Part shown: positions 8,313-16,732 of the stretch, piece after piece
Numbering within the stretch: position 1 is the first letter of the stretch
How the letters are laid out: each line of letters begins with the position of its first letter
Assembly: GCF_937146585.1 (NCBI RefSeq)
Contig: NZ_CAKZRO010000141.1
Location: 1-58,135, forward strand
Source of the DNA: an uncultured Halorubrum sp.
Lineage (GTDB): Archaea; Halobacteriota; Halobacteria; Halobacteriales; Haloferacaceae
DNA: 58,135 nucleotides
Direction of reading: 5' to 3'
Program-made: the position numbers and the translations under genes
The notes under the pieces: generated by a model
Told to the model about the DNA's origin: nothing
Seen by the model: the letters and a program-made list of their open reading frames with translations, nothing else
Database searches by the model: none

Positions 8313-9180
8313 CGTCGTCACCAGTCTTCGGCACGAATAGCGTGCCCGTCGGCTTACCCGCTGCGATCCGCTCTAACACGTCGCGCTCGGCCGACCCCGC
8401 GATGATCGCGGGGATCCCGTGGCGGCTCACGTCGTGGGCCCCCTCCACCTTCGTCCGGATCCCGCCGAAGGCGGTCTCGGTGCCGTCGCCGACGATCTCC
8501 CGCAGGCGGTCGTAGCCGTCGTCGACCGCCTCGATCAGCTCCGCGCCCGCGTCGCGCTTCGGGTTGCCAGTGTAGACGCCGTCGACGTCGGTGAGCGTCA
8601 CGAGGAGGTCGGCGTCCAGGCCGATCGCGATCGACGCCGACAGCATGTCGTTGTCGCCGATCCGCAGCTCGTCGGTCGCCACCGCGTCGTTCTCGTTGAC
8701 GACCGGGACGACGCCCCACGAGAGGAGCGTCTCGACGGTGTTCGTGAAGTTGTCGAACCGGTCGGGCGCGTCGAGGTCCGTCCCGGTGACCAGGATCTGC
8801 GCGACGTCCTGGTCGAACCGCTCGAAGCTCTGCGTGTAGTGGCGCATCAGTAGCCCCTGTCCGACCGTCGAGAGCGCCTGACTCTCCGCGATCGAGTCGA
8901 CGCCGTCTCGGGACTCGGGCCCCACGTCGAGCCGCCCGGTCCCCGCGCCGACCGCGCCGGACGACACCAGCACGACCTCGGTCCCGCGCTCGCGGAGGTC
9001 CATCACGTCAGCGACGAGCTTGTCGAGCTTCACGCGGTCGAGCCGGGAGTCGTCGTCGGTGAGCGAGTTCGTCCCGGCCTTGACGATCACCCGGTCCGCC
9101 GTCGCCGCCTCCCGCCGAGCGGCCTCGACGCGCTCGCCGTCGGTCGCGCCCACCCGCTCGACGCCGGCGTCCTCAGCCAT
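8305..9180 (-). CDS. proB: glutamate 5-kinase
   Basis: First committed step of proline synthesis: phosphorylation of glutamate by ATP. 291 residues with an amino-acid-kinase fold only; the C-terminal PUA domain of long bacterial ProB is absent, as in many archaea. [10 protein letters not shown] (N-terminus), [10 protein letters not shown] and [13 protein letters not shown] are the nucleotide and substrate loops. It overlaps proC upstream by 8 bases and proA downstream by 8 bases. Confidence 0.92.
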   Translation of the reverse strand: MAEDAGVERVGATDGERVEAARREAATADRVIVKAGTNSLTDDDSRLDRVKLDKLVADVMDLRERGTEVVLVSSGAVGAGTGRLDVGPESRDGVDSIAESQALSTVGQGLLMRHYTQSFERFDQDVAQILVTGTDLDAPDRFDNFTNTVETLLSWGVVPVVNENDAVATDELRIGDNDMLSASIAIGLDADLLVTLTDVDGVYTGNPKRDAGAELIEAVDDGYDRLREIVGDGTETAFGGIRTKVEGAHDVSRHGIPAIIAGSAERDVLERIAAGKPTGTLFVPKTGDDDE

Positions 9181-9949
9181 CGTCGAACGCCTCGGCGAGC
9201 TCGCGCGACCGACGCTCCGCGGCCGCGACGGCCGCCTCGACCGCCGCGTCGGCGTCGCTGTCCCACAGCACGTCCATCCCCTCGATGGTGGTGCCGTTCG
9301 GCGAGCAGACCGCGTCGATCAGCTCGTCGACGCTCCGGTCGTCGCGCAGCACCGTCTCCGCCGCGCCCTTGAACGTCTGCGCGGCCAGCGTCTCCGCCTG
9401 CTCGGGGTCGAGTCCGCTCTCGACCCCGCCCCGCTTCATCGCGTCGATCAGGTAGAACGCGAAGGCGGGGCCGCTCCCGTTGACCGCCGTCGAGACGTGC
9501 ATCAGCGACTCGTCGACCTCGACGAACTCGCCGACGTCGTCGAGCATCGCCCGGACCTCGTCGGTGAGGCCCGCGTTCGTCGCCGCGGCGGCCATGTCGC
9601 CCGTCTCGGCCGCGAGGTTCGGCATGATGCGGACGACCGACGCGTCCGTGCGCTCGGCGACGAACTCGCGGGGGAGACCGGCGGCCAGCGTCACGAGCTG
9701 CTGGTCGGCTCGGAGGGCGAGCTCGTCGAGCACCGCCGGGGCCACGTCCGGCTTCACCGCGAGGACCGCGATGTCGGCGTCGCGCGCCGCCGCCACGTCC
9801 TCGGTCGTCTCGTCGACGACGTCTTCGATCGCGGCGAGCGCCTCGGGGTCGAGGTCGATCGCCGTGAGGTGGTACCCCTCCGCGCGGGCCAACCCCCTGA
9901 GCAGGGCCCCACCCATGTTGCCGCAGCCGATAACGCTCACTCGGACCAT
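9173..9949 (-). CDS. proC: pyrroline-5-carboxylate reductase
   Basis: Last step of proline synthesis: reduction of pyrroline-5-carboxylate. 258 residues. The Rossmann motif [12 protein letters not shown] opens the protein, and the C-terminal dimer domain carries [16 protein letters not shown]. It is the first gene of a tightly overlapping proC-proB-proA operon, so the whole route from glutamate is encoded together. Confidence 0.92.
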   Translation of the reverse strand: MVRVSVIGCGNMGGALLRGLARAEGYHLTAIDLDPEALAAIEDVVDETTEDVAAARDADIAVLAVKPDVAPAVLDELALRADQQLVTLAAGLPREFVAERTDASVVRIMPNLAAETGDMAAAATNAGLTDEVRAMLDDVGEFVEVDESLMHVSTAVNGSGPAFAFYLIDAMKRGGVESGLDPEQAETLAAQTFKGAAETVLRDDRSVDELIDAVCSPNGTTIEGMDVLWDSDADAAVEAAVAAAERRSRELAEAFDDG

Positions 9950-10038
9950 TTGGCCCTACGAACTCGGTCACCGGACATACCAACTGCGGTTTTCGCAATT
10001 TTCCGCGCGCCCGCCGCGAGACGGTCGCAGCGGGGGTC

Positions 10039-11073
10039 CTACGCCAGTTCCGCGTACAGCGACCGGTACCGGTCGGCGATCGCGTCGAGGGCGAACGCCT
10101 CGCTGCGCTCGGCGGCGGTCGCACCCAGCGCCGCCCGCCGGTCCGCGTCGCGCAGCTCGTCTATCGCCTCGACGAACCCGGAGACGTTGTCGCCGGGCGC
10201 GTCGGCCGCCACGGCGCCCGCGGCCCCGTCTCCGTCGCGCTCGTCGCCCACCTTCAGGCACTCCTCGCCGTCGGCCAGCCACGAGAACGTCTCGATGTCG
10301 CGCACGACGAGCGGTTTCCCGGCCGCCATCGCCTCCAGCAGCGCGATCCCCTCGTTCTCCTCGTGGGTCGGGAAACAGAACACGTCGCCCGCGGCGTACG
10401 CGCCCCTAATGTCGTCGACGAACCCCGTGAACGTACAGTTCGACGGCGCCTCGTCGATGAGTCGCTTCGTCTCGCGGCCCTTCAGCGACCGGTCGACGTG
10501 GCCGAACCACGCGAAGTCGACGTCCGGCATGCGGTGGGCCGTCTCGACGAACGTCTCTAACCCCTTCCGCTTGATCACGTGGCCGACCATGAACACCGTC
10601 GGCGGGTCGAGGTCGTAGCGCTCGCGGTACTCCTCCTCCAGCGACTCGAAGCCGTCGAGCTTCCCGCGGTCGACGCCGTTCGAGACGACCGTCGTCGGGA
10701 CGTCCGCGTACCCCTCGATCAGGTCGCGGTTGTACTCGGAGGGGCAGACCAGCCGGTCGGCGAGCCCGTACGCCCGCCGGAGGTACGGCTCGAGCGGCCG
10801 CGCGAGCGCGTTCGTGAACCGAAAGCTGTCGCCGAAGTCCTCAGCGGTGACGTGCGTGTGCGCGACGACGGGCACGCCCGCTTTCCGGGCTCGGCGCGCG
10901 TACCAGACCGAGCGCGGCCCCATGAGGTTGAGATGGAGCGCGTCGGCGTCGAGCGTCGGCTCGGTCGTGTACTCGATCCCCGCCAGATCGAACATCTTGC
11001 GCTGGTGGTCGACGGAGGCGGCGATGCCGCCGGTGACGTGCTCCTCGAACTCGAAGTAGTGGCTGACCTTCAT
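10039..11073 (-). CDS. GT4-type glycosyltransferase
   Basis: 344 residues with the two-Rossmann GT-B fold. The N-terminal domain has HTHVTAEDFG and SEYNRDLIEGY; the C-terminal donor-binding domain has FMVGHVIKRKG and the family's E-x7-E element in HEENEGIALLEAMAAGKP. No membrane segment, so it acts at the inner face of the membrane or on soluble acceptors. It lies 34 bases downstream of the alkaline-phosphatase-fold gene and close to a flippase-like gene, which suggests glycolipid or surface-glycan assembly. Donor and acceptor are unknown. Confidence 0.82.
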   Translation of the reverse strand: MKVSHYFEFEEHVTGGIAASVDHQRKMFDLAGIEYTTEPTLDADALHLNLMGPRSVWYARRARKAGVPVVAHTHVTAEDFGDSFRFTNALARPLEPYLRRAYGLADRLVCPSEYNRDLIEGYADVPTTVVSNGVDRGKLDGFESLEEEYRERYDLDPPTVFMVGHVIKRKGLETFVETAHRMPDVDFAWFGHVDRSLKGRETKRLIDEAPSNCTFTGFVDDIRGAYAAGDVFCFPTHEENEGIALLEAMAAGKPLVVRDIETFSWLADGEECLKVGDERDGDGAAGAVAADAPGDNVSGFVEAIDELRDADRRAALGATAAERSEAFALDAIADRYRSLYAELA

Positions 11074-11107
11074 CGTCGTCAGCGGGAACGGACCCGGACG
11101 GGCTTGG

Positions 11108-11974
11108 TCACTCGACTTCCAGCCACGGGACCTCCATCAGCGCGGGGATGTACGTCTCGATGTGGTGCTCCCAGACGCCCTCCTCGCCGAAGGCCTCGCC
11201 GTGGTCGGCGGTGACGACGACGTCGCCGTCGAGTTCCTCGACGAGCTCCGAGACGCTCTCCAAGGCGATCCGGAGGTTCTCCTCGTACATCGACAGCGCC
11301 GTCACGCGGGTGCCGTCTTTCACGAGGTCCTTCGGGTCGAGCTCGAGCCACAGCCCCGCCTTCTGGGCGAACTCGCTGTCGTCCAGTCGGCTCTCGATCT
11401 TCGGCCGGACGGTGTCGCTGAGCGAGGAGAGGAGCCCGCCGTCGTCGTCTGCGGCGTCGCTCCCCTCCTCTTCCCCCTGCTCTCTGATCCCCTTCTGGAT
11501 CTGTTTGAGCTTCTGGCCCTTCCCCCGCGAGAGGTAGGGGGCGTGCGGCTGCATGTAGTGGAGGACGGTGCGGTCGGCGCGCTCGACCGCGTCGCGGTTG
11601 TTCCGGTACGCGCGGGTGAGCCCCTCCGGCGGGACGGTGCCGAGGTCGTCGTCCCACTGCGTCTTCCAGACGTCGTGGATGTCGCTGATGTGCTCGGAGG
11701 CGGTCCACTCGTAGTCGCAGCTCGCGCCCCACTTGAGCTCGTTCAGCGGGATCCCGAGGTCGTTGATGAACGGGTTCCCGGAGAAGTACGCGATGTCGTG
11801 CTCGCCGGTGAACGTGCGGTAGGCCCACTCCGGCGTCGACGAGCCGACGCTCTCGCGCTTCTCGAGCGTCCCGTCGAGGTACTCGTCGTACACGTCCGCG
11901 AACACGTCGTACCGGCACGCGTCGAGCACCAGACAGTAGTCCCACTCCGACTCGAGGAACCGCTGATCTTCCAT
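11108..11974 (-). CDS. alkaline-phosphatase/sulfatase-superfamily protein
   Basis: 288 residues. It begins with a strand and metal-ligand site, YCLVLDACRYDVF, and ends with VVTADHGEAFGE followed by EHH, the metal-binding signatures of the alkaline phosphatase superfamily. The nucleophile position near residues 43-46 is Ser/Ser/Thr rather than the Cys of true sulfatases. No signal peptide is visible. It could hydrolyse or transfer phospho- or sulfo-groups on glycans or lipids. It is divergent from the UPF0104 gene and upstream of the GT4 gene. Confidence 0.7.
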   Translation of the reverse strand: MEDQRFLESEWDYCLVLDACRYDVFADVYDEYLDGTLEKRESVGSSTPEWAYRTFTGEHDIAYFSGNPFINDLGIPLNELKWGASCDYEWTASEHISDIHDVWKTQWDDDLGTVPPEGLTRAYRNNRDAVERADRTVLHYMQPHAPYLSRGKGQKLKQIQKGIREQGEEEGSDAADDDGGLLSSLSDTVRPKIESRLDDSEFAQKAGLWLELDPKDLVKDGTRVTALSMYEENLRIALESVSELVEELDGDVVVTADHGEAFGEEGVWEHHIETYIPALMEVPWLEVE

Positions 11975-11998
11975 TGGGTGAGTCGTCGGCCCGCCGGT

Positions 11999-12009
11999 AC
12001 GTATGTATT
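11999..12009 (-). promoter_or_regulatory. TATA-like box for the sulfatase-like gene
   Basis: AATACATACGT on the minus strand, about 28 bases upstream of the ATG at 11974; this fits a leaderless promoter. Confidence 0.45.
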
Positions 12010-12063
12010 CTCATTCCGGCCCTCGGTCGCGGCGGCCGCCGCGCGACGGACGCGAAGCAGACG

Positions 12064-12071
12064 TTTCAAGT
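12064..12071 (+). promoter_or_regulatory. TATA-like box for the flippase-like gene
   Basis: GTTTCAAG centred 27 bases before the ATG at 12094. It helps choose that start over in-frame upstream codons. Confidence 0.35.
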
Positions 12072-12093
12072 TCGCTACGGTGTCACCTCGTCC

Positions 12094-13107
12094 ATGGAAG
12101 GCCCACAACGGCGCGCGCTGATCCTCGGGGCGGGCGGCGCCGTCCTGCTCCTCGCGGTCCTGTTCGTCGTCGTGGGCGTCGACCCCGTGGTCGGCGCGCT
12201 CGCGGCCGCCGACCCGCCCCTCGTCGCCGCGGCGGCCGGGCTGGGCCTCTGCTGGCTCGCCGCGTGGAGCCTCATGCTGCGCGCGGTCTTGGGCGCGCTC
12301 GACGTCGAGATGTCCGTTCCGACCGCGTTCCTCGTGTACAGCGGGGCCGCGTTCGCGAACAACGTCACGCCGTTCGGCCAGGCCGGCGGCGAGCCGGTCG
12401 CCGCCGCGCTCATCTCGAAGGTGGGCGAGGCGCGCTACGAGACGGGGCTCGTCGGCATCGCGAGCGTCGACGTGCTCAACGTCGTCCCCTCCGTCTCGCT
12501 CGTGTTCCTCGGCGTCGGGTCGTACGCGGCCACCACCGCGGTCGGCGACCGCGTCGGGTTCGCCGTCGCGAGCGCGGTCGGCCTGATCGCCGCGATCGTC
12601 ACGGCGATCGCCTTCATCTGGCGCTACCGCACCGCCGTCGTCGACCGCGTCCCCGGCGCCGTCGGACCGTTCCTCGGGCGGTTCGAGCGCTTCGACGCCG
12701 AGACCATCGAGGCGGGGCTCGCCGACCGGCTGGGTAACTTCTTCGCCGACATCGAGCGCGTCGGCACGGACCGCGCCCGGCTCCTCGGCATCGTCGGCTT
12801 ATCGCTCGTCGGCTGGCTGTTTCAGGCGGCCGCGCTCACGGTCGCGTTCGCCGCGGTCGGCCACCCCATCTCGCCGCTTGTCCCCGTCTTCGTCGTCCCG
12901 CTGTCGTACGTCGCGGGCGCGACGCCGCTCCCCGGCGGACTCGGCGGCATCGAGGCCGCGCTCGTCGGCCTGCTCGTCCCCACGACCGGCGTGGCCGCCT
13001 CCGCGATCACCGCCGCGGTCTTAGTCTTCCGCGGTGCGGTCTACTGGCTCCCGATGCTGATCGGCGGGGCGTCGGCCTCCGCGCTCGGCGTGAAGGCGTT
13101 CGAGTGA
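12094..13107 (+). CDS. UPF0104 / lysylphosphatidylglycerol-synthase-TM family protein (flippase-like)
   Basis: A 337-residue integral membrane protein with about eight hydrophobic segments. Motifs typical of this family are visible: NNVTPFGQAGGEPVAA (about 86-101) and PLPGGLGGIEAALVGLL near the C-terminus. Relatives include MprF-type transmembrane domains and the archaeal AglD membrane domain; roles proposed are lipid translocation or lipid-linked glycan handling. The open frame extends upstream to 11974, but the ATG at 12094 sits 27 bases after a TATA-like box. It is divergent from the AlkP-fold gene. Confidence 0.8.
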   Translation: MEGPQRRALILGAGGAVLLLAVLFVVVGVDPVVGALAAADPPLVAAAAGLGLCWLAAWSLMLRAVLGALDVEMSVPTAFLVYSGAAFANNVTPFGQAGGEPVAAALISKVGEARYETGLVGIASVDVLNVVPSVSLVFLGVGSYAATTAVGDRVGFAVASAVGLIAAIVTAIAFIWRYRTAVVDRVPGAVGPFLGRFERFDAETIEAGLADRLGNFFADIERVGTDRARLLGIVGLSLVGWLFQAAALTVAFAAVGHPISPLVPVFVVPLSYVAGATPLPGGLGGIEAALVGLLVPTTGVAASAITAAVLVFRGAVYWLPMLIGGASASALGVKAFE

Positions 13108-13116
13108 CGCGGGTCG

Positions 13117-13584
13117 TCATGGCCGATCCGTCCGTCTGCGCATCGCCGCGCCGGCGAGGAATGCCGCGCTCCCGAGCGTGAGAGCGATCACGAGAGCGAC
13201 GACCGGGGCGATCCGGACCCCGGTCAGCAGTTCGGCTCGGGGACTCAGAGCGACAATAGACGGACGCGGGACCGCGTAGCCGCCGTCGCCGAGCGTATCG
13301 CCGCGGGCGAGCGCAGCGAGTGGCGGGACGACAAAAACCCAGACGGTCGCGAGGAAGACGGCTCCCCAGCCTGCGAGGAGGCCGCCGCGGTGTCGCCCGG
13401 CCCACCCGGCTGCGCCGACCGCGACGGCGATGAGGGCCGCCCAGAGGGGATAGCGTCCGGCGGCTCCTATCGGCTCCCACGGGAGGGCGACGAGGATCGA
13501 GGCGGCGACGAACGCGGCCGCGACGACGCCGAGGGCGCGTTTCGGAGTCCGATCGGTGCTGAGGAGGAGGGCCCGGGAGACCAT
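13117..13584 (-). CDS. hypothetical four-helix membrane protein
   Basis: 155 residues. Hydrophobic segments at about 18-34, 46-62, 70-90 and 125-147, a basic N-terminus (STDRTPKR) and a basic C-terminal tail (RRRTDRP). I do not recognise the family. Its stop converges with the flippase-like gene 9 bases away; it lies downstream of the DUF2070 gene on the same strand and may be its operon partner. Confidence 0.6.
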   Translation of the reverse strand: MVSRALLLSTDRTPKRALGVVAAAFVAASILVALPWEPIGAAGRYPLWAALIAVAVGAAGWAGRHRGGLLAGWGAVFLATVWVFVVPPLAALARGDTLGDGGYAVPRPSIVALSPRAELLTGVRIAPVVALVIALTLGSAAFLAGAAMRRRTDRP

Positions 13585-13646
13585 ATCGGGGTCTCGGAGA
13601 GAGCGCACAAAAACGGCGGGTGCGACTTCGCCCGGGTACCCCCGTC

Positions 13647-15380
13647 TCAGAAGAACAGCCACAACACGAGCAGCACGTACAGCGTCACCAGCGAGATGAC
13701 CGTCAGCCGGATGAGGATGTTCACGCTGAACACGAGCCCGTTGTAGTCGTTCTTCAGGAGCTTCACGGGGGCCGCGCGTCGGCTCTCGAACCCCACGGTC
13801 GCGGGCGAGAGGTCGTCGACGGCGCGGTCGACCGCGCGCTCGATGGCGTCGGTGTCCGACTGCCGCATGTTCGCCAGCTCGTGGATCGACGCGTGCGTGT
13901 CCGTCGAGAAGGGGATCACGGCGTCGAACTCGTCGCGGTACGCGTCCGCGGTCGCCCGCACGTCGGGGGTGAGCCCGTTCGTGTCGACCCCGATCCAGAG
14001 GACCTCCTGCCCGTCGACGCGCTCGACCATCGCCAGCGCGTCCTGACTGTCCCGCGTCACCGAGAACCCGGCGGCGTAGTCGTCGGCGAGGTCGGCGGCC
14101 GCGAGCCGGTCGCGGAAGTCGTCGAAGGCGCGCTTCAGGCGGTCCGCCTCGGCGGAGCCGTACTGGATCTCCACGTCGGGCCCCCGCTGGATGTCGTGTC
14201 TGTGTTGGTCGATCAGCAGCACCTCGTCGTGGTCGACGTCGCGCATGAACACGCCGGTGTCGTAGTCGTCGATCCCCTCCCCGTGGAGGACGATCACCTG
14301 CCGGTCGCCGATCCGCCGGCCGTGGAACCTGACGTCCGCGTACCCCTCGCGCTCGCCGTACGACTCGGTGACGAGCCGCGACGCGCGGTCGGTCCGGTCC
14401 GGGTCGGCGACCGCGTCCAGGATCCGCTCGGAGTCCGCCGGGTTCGAGAGGTCCTCCTTGTGCGTACACGGGACGTGGAAGAAGAACCCGGCGTCGCCCT
14501 CCGCGGTACCGGTCCCGCCGTCGGCCGCGACCGCGGCGCGGTCGGCCGCGTCGACCCCGCTGCCCTCGTTCAGCGCGTCGATCAGGCTCCCGCTCAGCTG
14601 GCCGCCCCCGAACCCGCCGAGCGGGCCGGGGTGGACCCACGGGGCCGCGACGGTGAGCCGGTCCCCGTTGTCGACCGCGAACGTCTCGACGGCCGGGCGG
14701 GCCTCGACGCCCAATTCGAGCGACTCGCGGTCGTTCCGGAGCAGCCCGGAGGTGAGCTCGAACGCGGAGACGTCGGTGTTGCTCCGGATCAGGTAGTCGA
14801 CGACGAGGAGCACCAAGACGAGGAAGCCGGCCGCGATGAGCAGCGAGGCGAACGCGAACACGTGCCGGTACGTCGAGAAGCCGAGCTCGCTTCCGCCCAG
14901 CGCGTAGAAGGCGGCGATGAGCAGGGCCGGCTCGGCGAGCGACGCGAGGAGGATCCGGTCGGAGCGGTCGATCCCCGTCGAGACGACGAGCACCAGGATG
15001 TTGATCAGGTACAGGGTGATGAAGCTCAGCCAGATGATGCTCCAGGCGTTCCCGACGTTGTCCGCGCCGGAGAGCACGAGCGCGTAGACGAACAGGACGA
15101 GCTGCGAGGTGAGCGCGAGGAAGTAGCTCCACGGCCGCGGGTAGCCGTCGAGGACGCGGGGGAACAGCTCGGCGGCGACCGCGAACGGGACGAAGAAGAT
15201 GAGGACTGCGACGGGAACGATGCGGGAGGGGTCCGGCACGAACGGGGTGAAGAGCGTGATCGCCGCGACCGTGGCGACGCCGTACACCCCGCTCAGGAGG
15301 ACGAGCGCGGCCGCCTGAACCCGGAGCCGCGGCACCGAGAACACGAGCCGCTGGAACGCGTCGACGTTGTCCGCGCCCAT
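13647..15380 (-). CDS. DUF2070 family membrane protein
   Basis: 577 residues. Six hydrophobic helices lie in the first 195 residues and one helix at the C-terminus (about 550-577), with a 350-residue soluble domain between them. That domain carries conserved-looking His/Asp/Cys clusters: VHPGP, PCTHKED, DQHRHD and STDTHAS. They look like metal-ligand or hydrolase sites, but I know of no established activity for DUF2070. Its ATG directly follows the stop codon of the upstream glycosyltransferase (TAG-ATG), so the two are surely co-translated, and a shared role in glycolipid or envelope metabolism is likely. Confidence 0.8.
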   Translation of the reverse strand: MGADNVDAFQRLVFSVPRLRVQAAALVLLSGVYGVATVAAITLFTPFVPDPSRIVPVAVLIFFVPFAVAAELFPRVLDGYPRPWSYFLALTSQLVLFVYALVLSGADNVGNAWSIIWLSFITLYLINILVLVVSTGIDRSDRILLASLAEPALLIAAFYALGGSELGFSTYRHVFAFASLLIAAGFLVLVLLVVDYLIRSNTDVSAFELTSGLLRNDRESLELGVEARPAVETFAVDNGDRLTVAAPWVHPGPLGGFGGGQLSGSLIDALNEGSGVDAADRAAVAADGGTGTAEGDAGFFFHVPCTHKEDLSNPADSERILDAVADPDRTDRASRLVTESYGEREGYADVRFHGRRIGDRQVIVLHGEGIDDYDTGVFMRDVDHDEVLLIDQHRHDIQRGPDVEIQYGSAEADRLKRAFDDFRDRLAAADLADDYAAGFSVTRDSQDALAMVERVDGQEVLWIGVDTNGLTPDVRATADAYRDEFDAVIPFSTDTHASIHELANMRQSDTDAIERAVDRAVDDLSPATVGFESRRAAPVKLLKNDYNGLVFSVNILIRLTVISLVTLYVLLVLWLFF

Positions 15381-16445
15381 CTAGCCGGTCACCCCGTAGA
15401 TCGACTCGAGCTCGTCTATCGTCCGCTCCACGGAGAACTGCTCGACGGCGGCGCGCGTGTCCCTGTCGCCGTCGAGGCAGTCCCGGACGGCGCGTTCCAT
15501 ATCTTCGAGGTCGCCCAGCGCGAACCGCGCGCCGTTCTCGGACTCGATCGTCTCGTCGAACGGGGCCACGTCCGCGGCGGCGACCGGGGTGCCGCAGGCG
15601 TTCGCCTCCAGCGTCGAGAGCCCGAGCGTGTCGCAGGTCGACGCGGTGACGAAGACGTCGAGCGCGGCGTAGAACCCGGGGAGGTCCCCGCGCGGGAGGA
15701 AGTCGTGGAACCGGACGTTCGGCGGCGCGTCGGCCTCCAGCTCGGCCCGGACCGGCCCCTCCCCGACGAGCTCGAACCGCACCTCCGGGAGCCGCTCCGC
15801 GAGCCGGAGGATCTCGTCGACGTTCTTCTTGTGAGCCATCCGGCCGCTGTACCCGACCACCGGCGCGTCGGCCGCCGTCGGGCCGCCGTCGGTCGCGAGC
15901 GCGGCAACCCGGTCGCTCTCGCCCGGCCGGAACCGGCCCATCTCGATCCCGACCGGGAGCTTGACCGGATCCACGTCGCGGCGGATCCGGGAGGTCGAGG
16001 CCGTGACGCAGTCGAACGCGTTCAGGAACCGGTTCTCGTAGGCGACGTACGCCCGCCCGGCGAGGGCGGCGAGCCGCTCCGACTTGAGCCCCTGGACGAA
16101 GTAGTCCTCGACGGGGGTGTGGTGGGTGTACACCGACGTCGCGCCGTACCGCTTCGCGTAGCGGAGGCCCATCAGCCCCGTCGACGCCGGACCGTGGCAG
16201 TGGACGACGTCGAGGTCGGGCAGCGTCGAGAGGCGGCGGTACGTCGGGAAGCGGTACTGCCGGTAGAAGGGGTTCGGCAGCGAAGGGACCGGGATCTCGT
16301 GGTCGTCGGGCTCGTGGCCGCTCTCCGGATACACGACGTACACCTCGTGGCCGCGGGACTCGAGGCGGTCGCGCCACGCCTGAATGGTGTACGTGACGCC
16401 GTCGATCCCGGGGAAGTAGCTGTCGGTGAAAAATCCGATGTTCAT
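15381..16445 (-). CDS. GT4-type glycosyltransferase
   Basis: 354 residues, GT-B fold. It starts MNIGFFTDSYFPGIDGVTYT, the glycine-rich N-terminus of PimA/diacylglycerol-glucosyltransferase-like enzymes; VVHCHGP and YTHHTPVEDY are typical acceptor-domain motifs. The donor site carries GYSGRMAHKKN and the E-x7-E element in TCDTLGLSTLEANACGTP. The long upstream open frame is ignored because the ATG at 16445 begins the conserved fold. It is immediately followed by the DUF2070 gene. Confidence 0.85.
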   Translation of the reverse strand: MNIGFFTDSYFPGIDGVTYTIQAWRDRLESRGHEVYVVYPESGHEPDDHEIPVPSLPNPFYRQYRFPTYRRLSTLPDLDVVHCHGPASTGLMGLRYAKRYGATSVYTHHTPVEDYFVQGLKSERLAALAGRAYVAYENRFLNAFDCVTASTSRIRRDVDPVKLPVGIEMGRFRPGESDRVAALATDGGPTAADAPVVGYSGRMAHKKNVDEILRLAERLPEVRFELVGEGPVRAELEADAPPNVRFHDFLPRGDLPGFYAALDVFVTASTCDTLGLSTLEANACGTPVAAADVAPFDETIESENGARFALGDLEDMERAVRDCLDGDRDTRAAVEQFSVERTIDELESIYGVTG

Positions 16446-16702
16446 GGTGGCGTCTGTCTGTCGAGCGGTCGGCCGCGACCGTCGCGGCGGACGTCGAGGG
16501 GAGGGAACGGACCGGGTCCGTCGGGCGCGCGGGGCGCTACCGAGGCGGTCGCGACGACGGAGAGTGCCGATACCACAGTTACCTGCGAGGTTCTCCACCG
16601 GACCGCTTCAACATTTTCATTTCCCGAAGCGCGACCCGTTGCGGGGCTCGGAGCGCGTTCGACGCCCGGGAACGGTCGCGCCGACGGGGCCGACCCCGCC
16701 CG

Positions 16703-16709
16703 CTTAATC
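16703..16709 (+). promoter_or_regulatory. TATA-like box for nnr
   Basis: CTTAATC centred 27 bases before the ATG at 16733. The other 280 bases between the glycosyltransferase and nnr hold only an AT-rich patch near 16605-16625. Confidence 0.45.
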
Positions 16710-16732
16710 CCCGGGCGTCCGAACGGCCGACC

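Noticed and set aside
11108..11974. Calling the AlkP-fold protein a sulfatase
   Set aside because: The sulfatase C/S-x-P-x-R active-site signature is not present, so I only assign it to the superfamily.
13117..16377. 1086-codon open frame on the minus strand
   Set aside because: It is Arg/Pro-rich shadow sequence over the DUF2070 and glycosyltransferase genes, except for its last 155 codons, which are the real membrane protein at 13117-13584.
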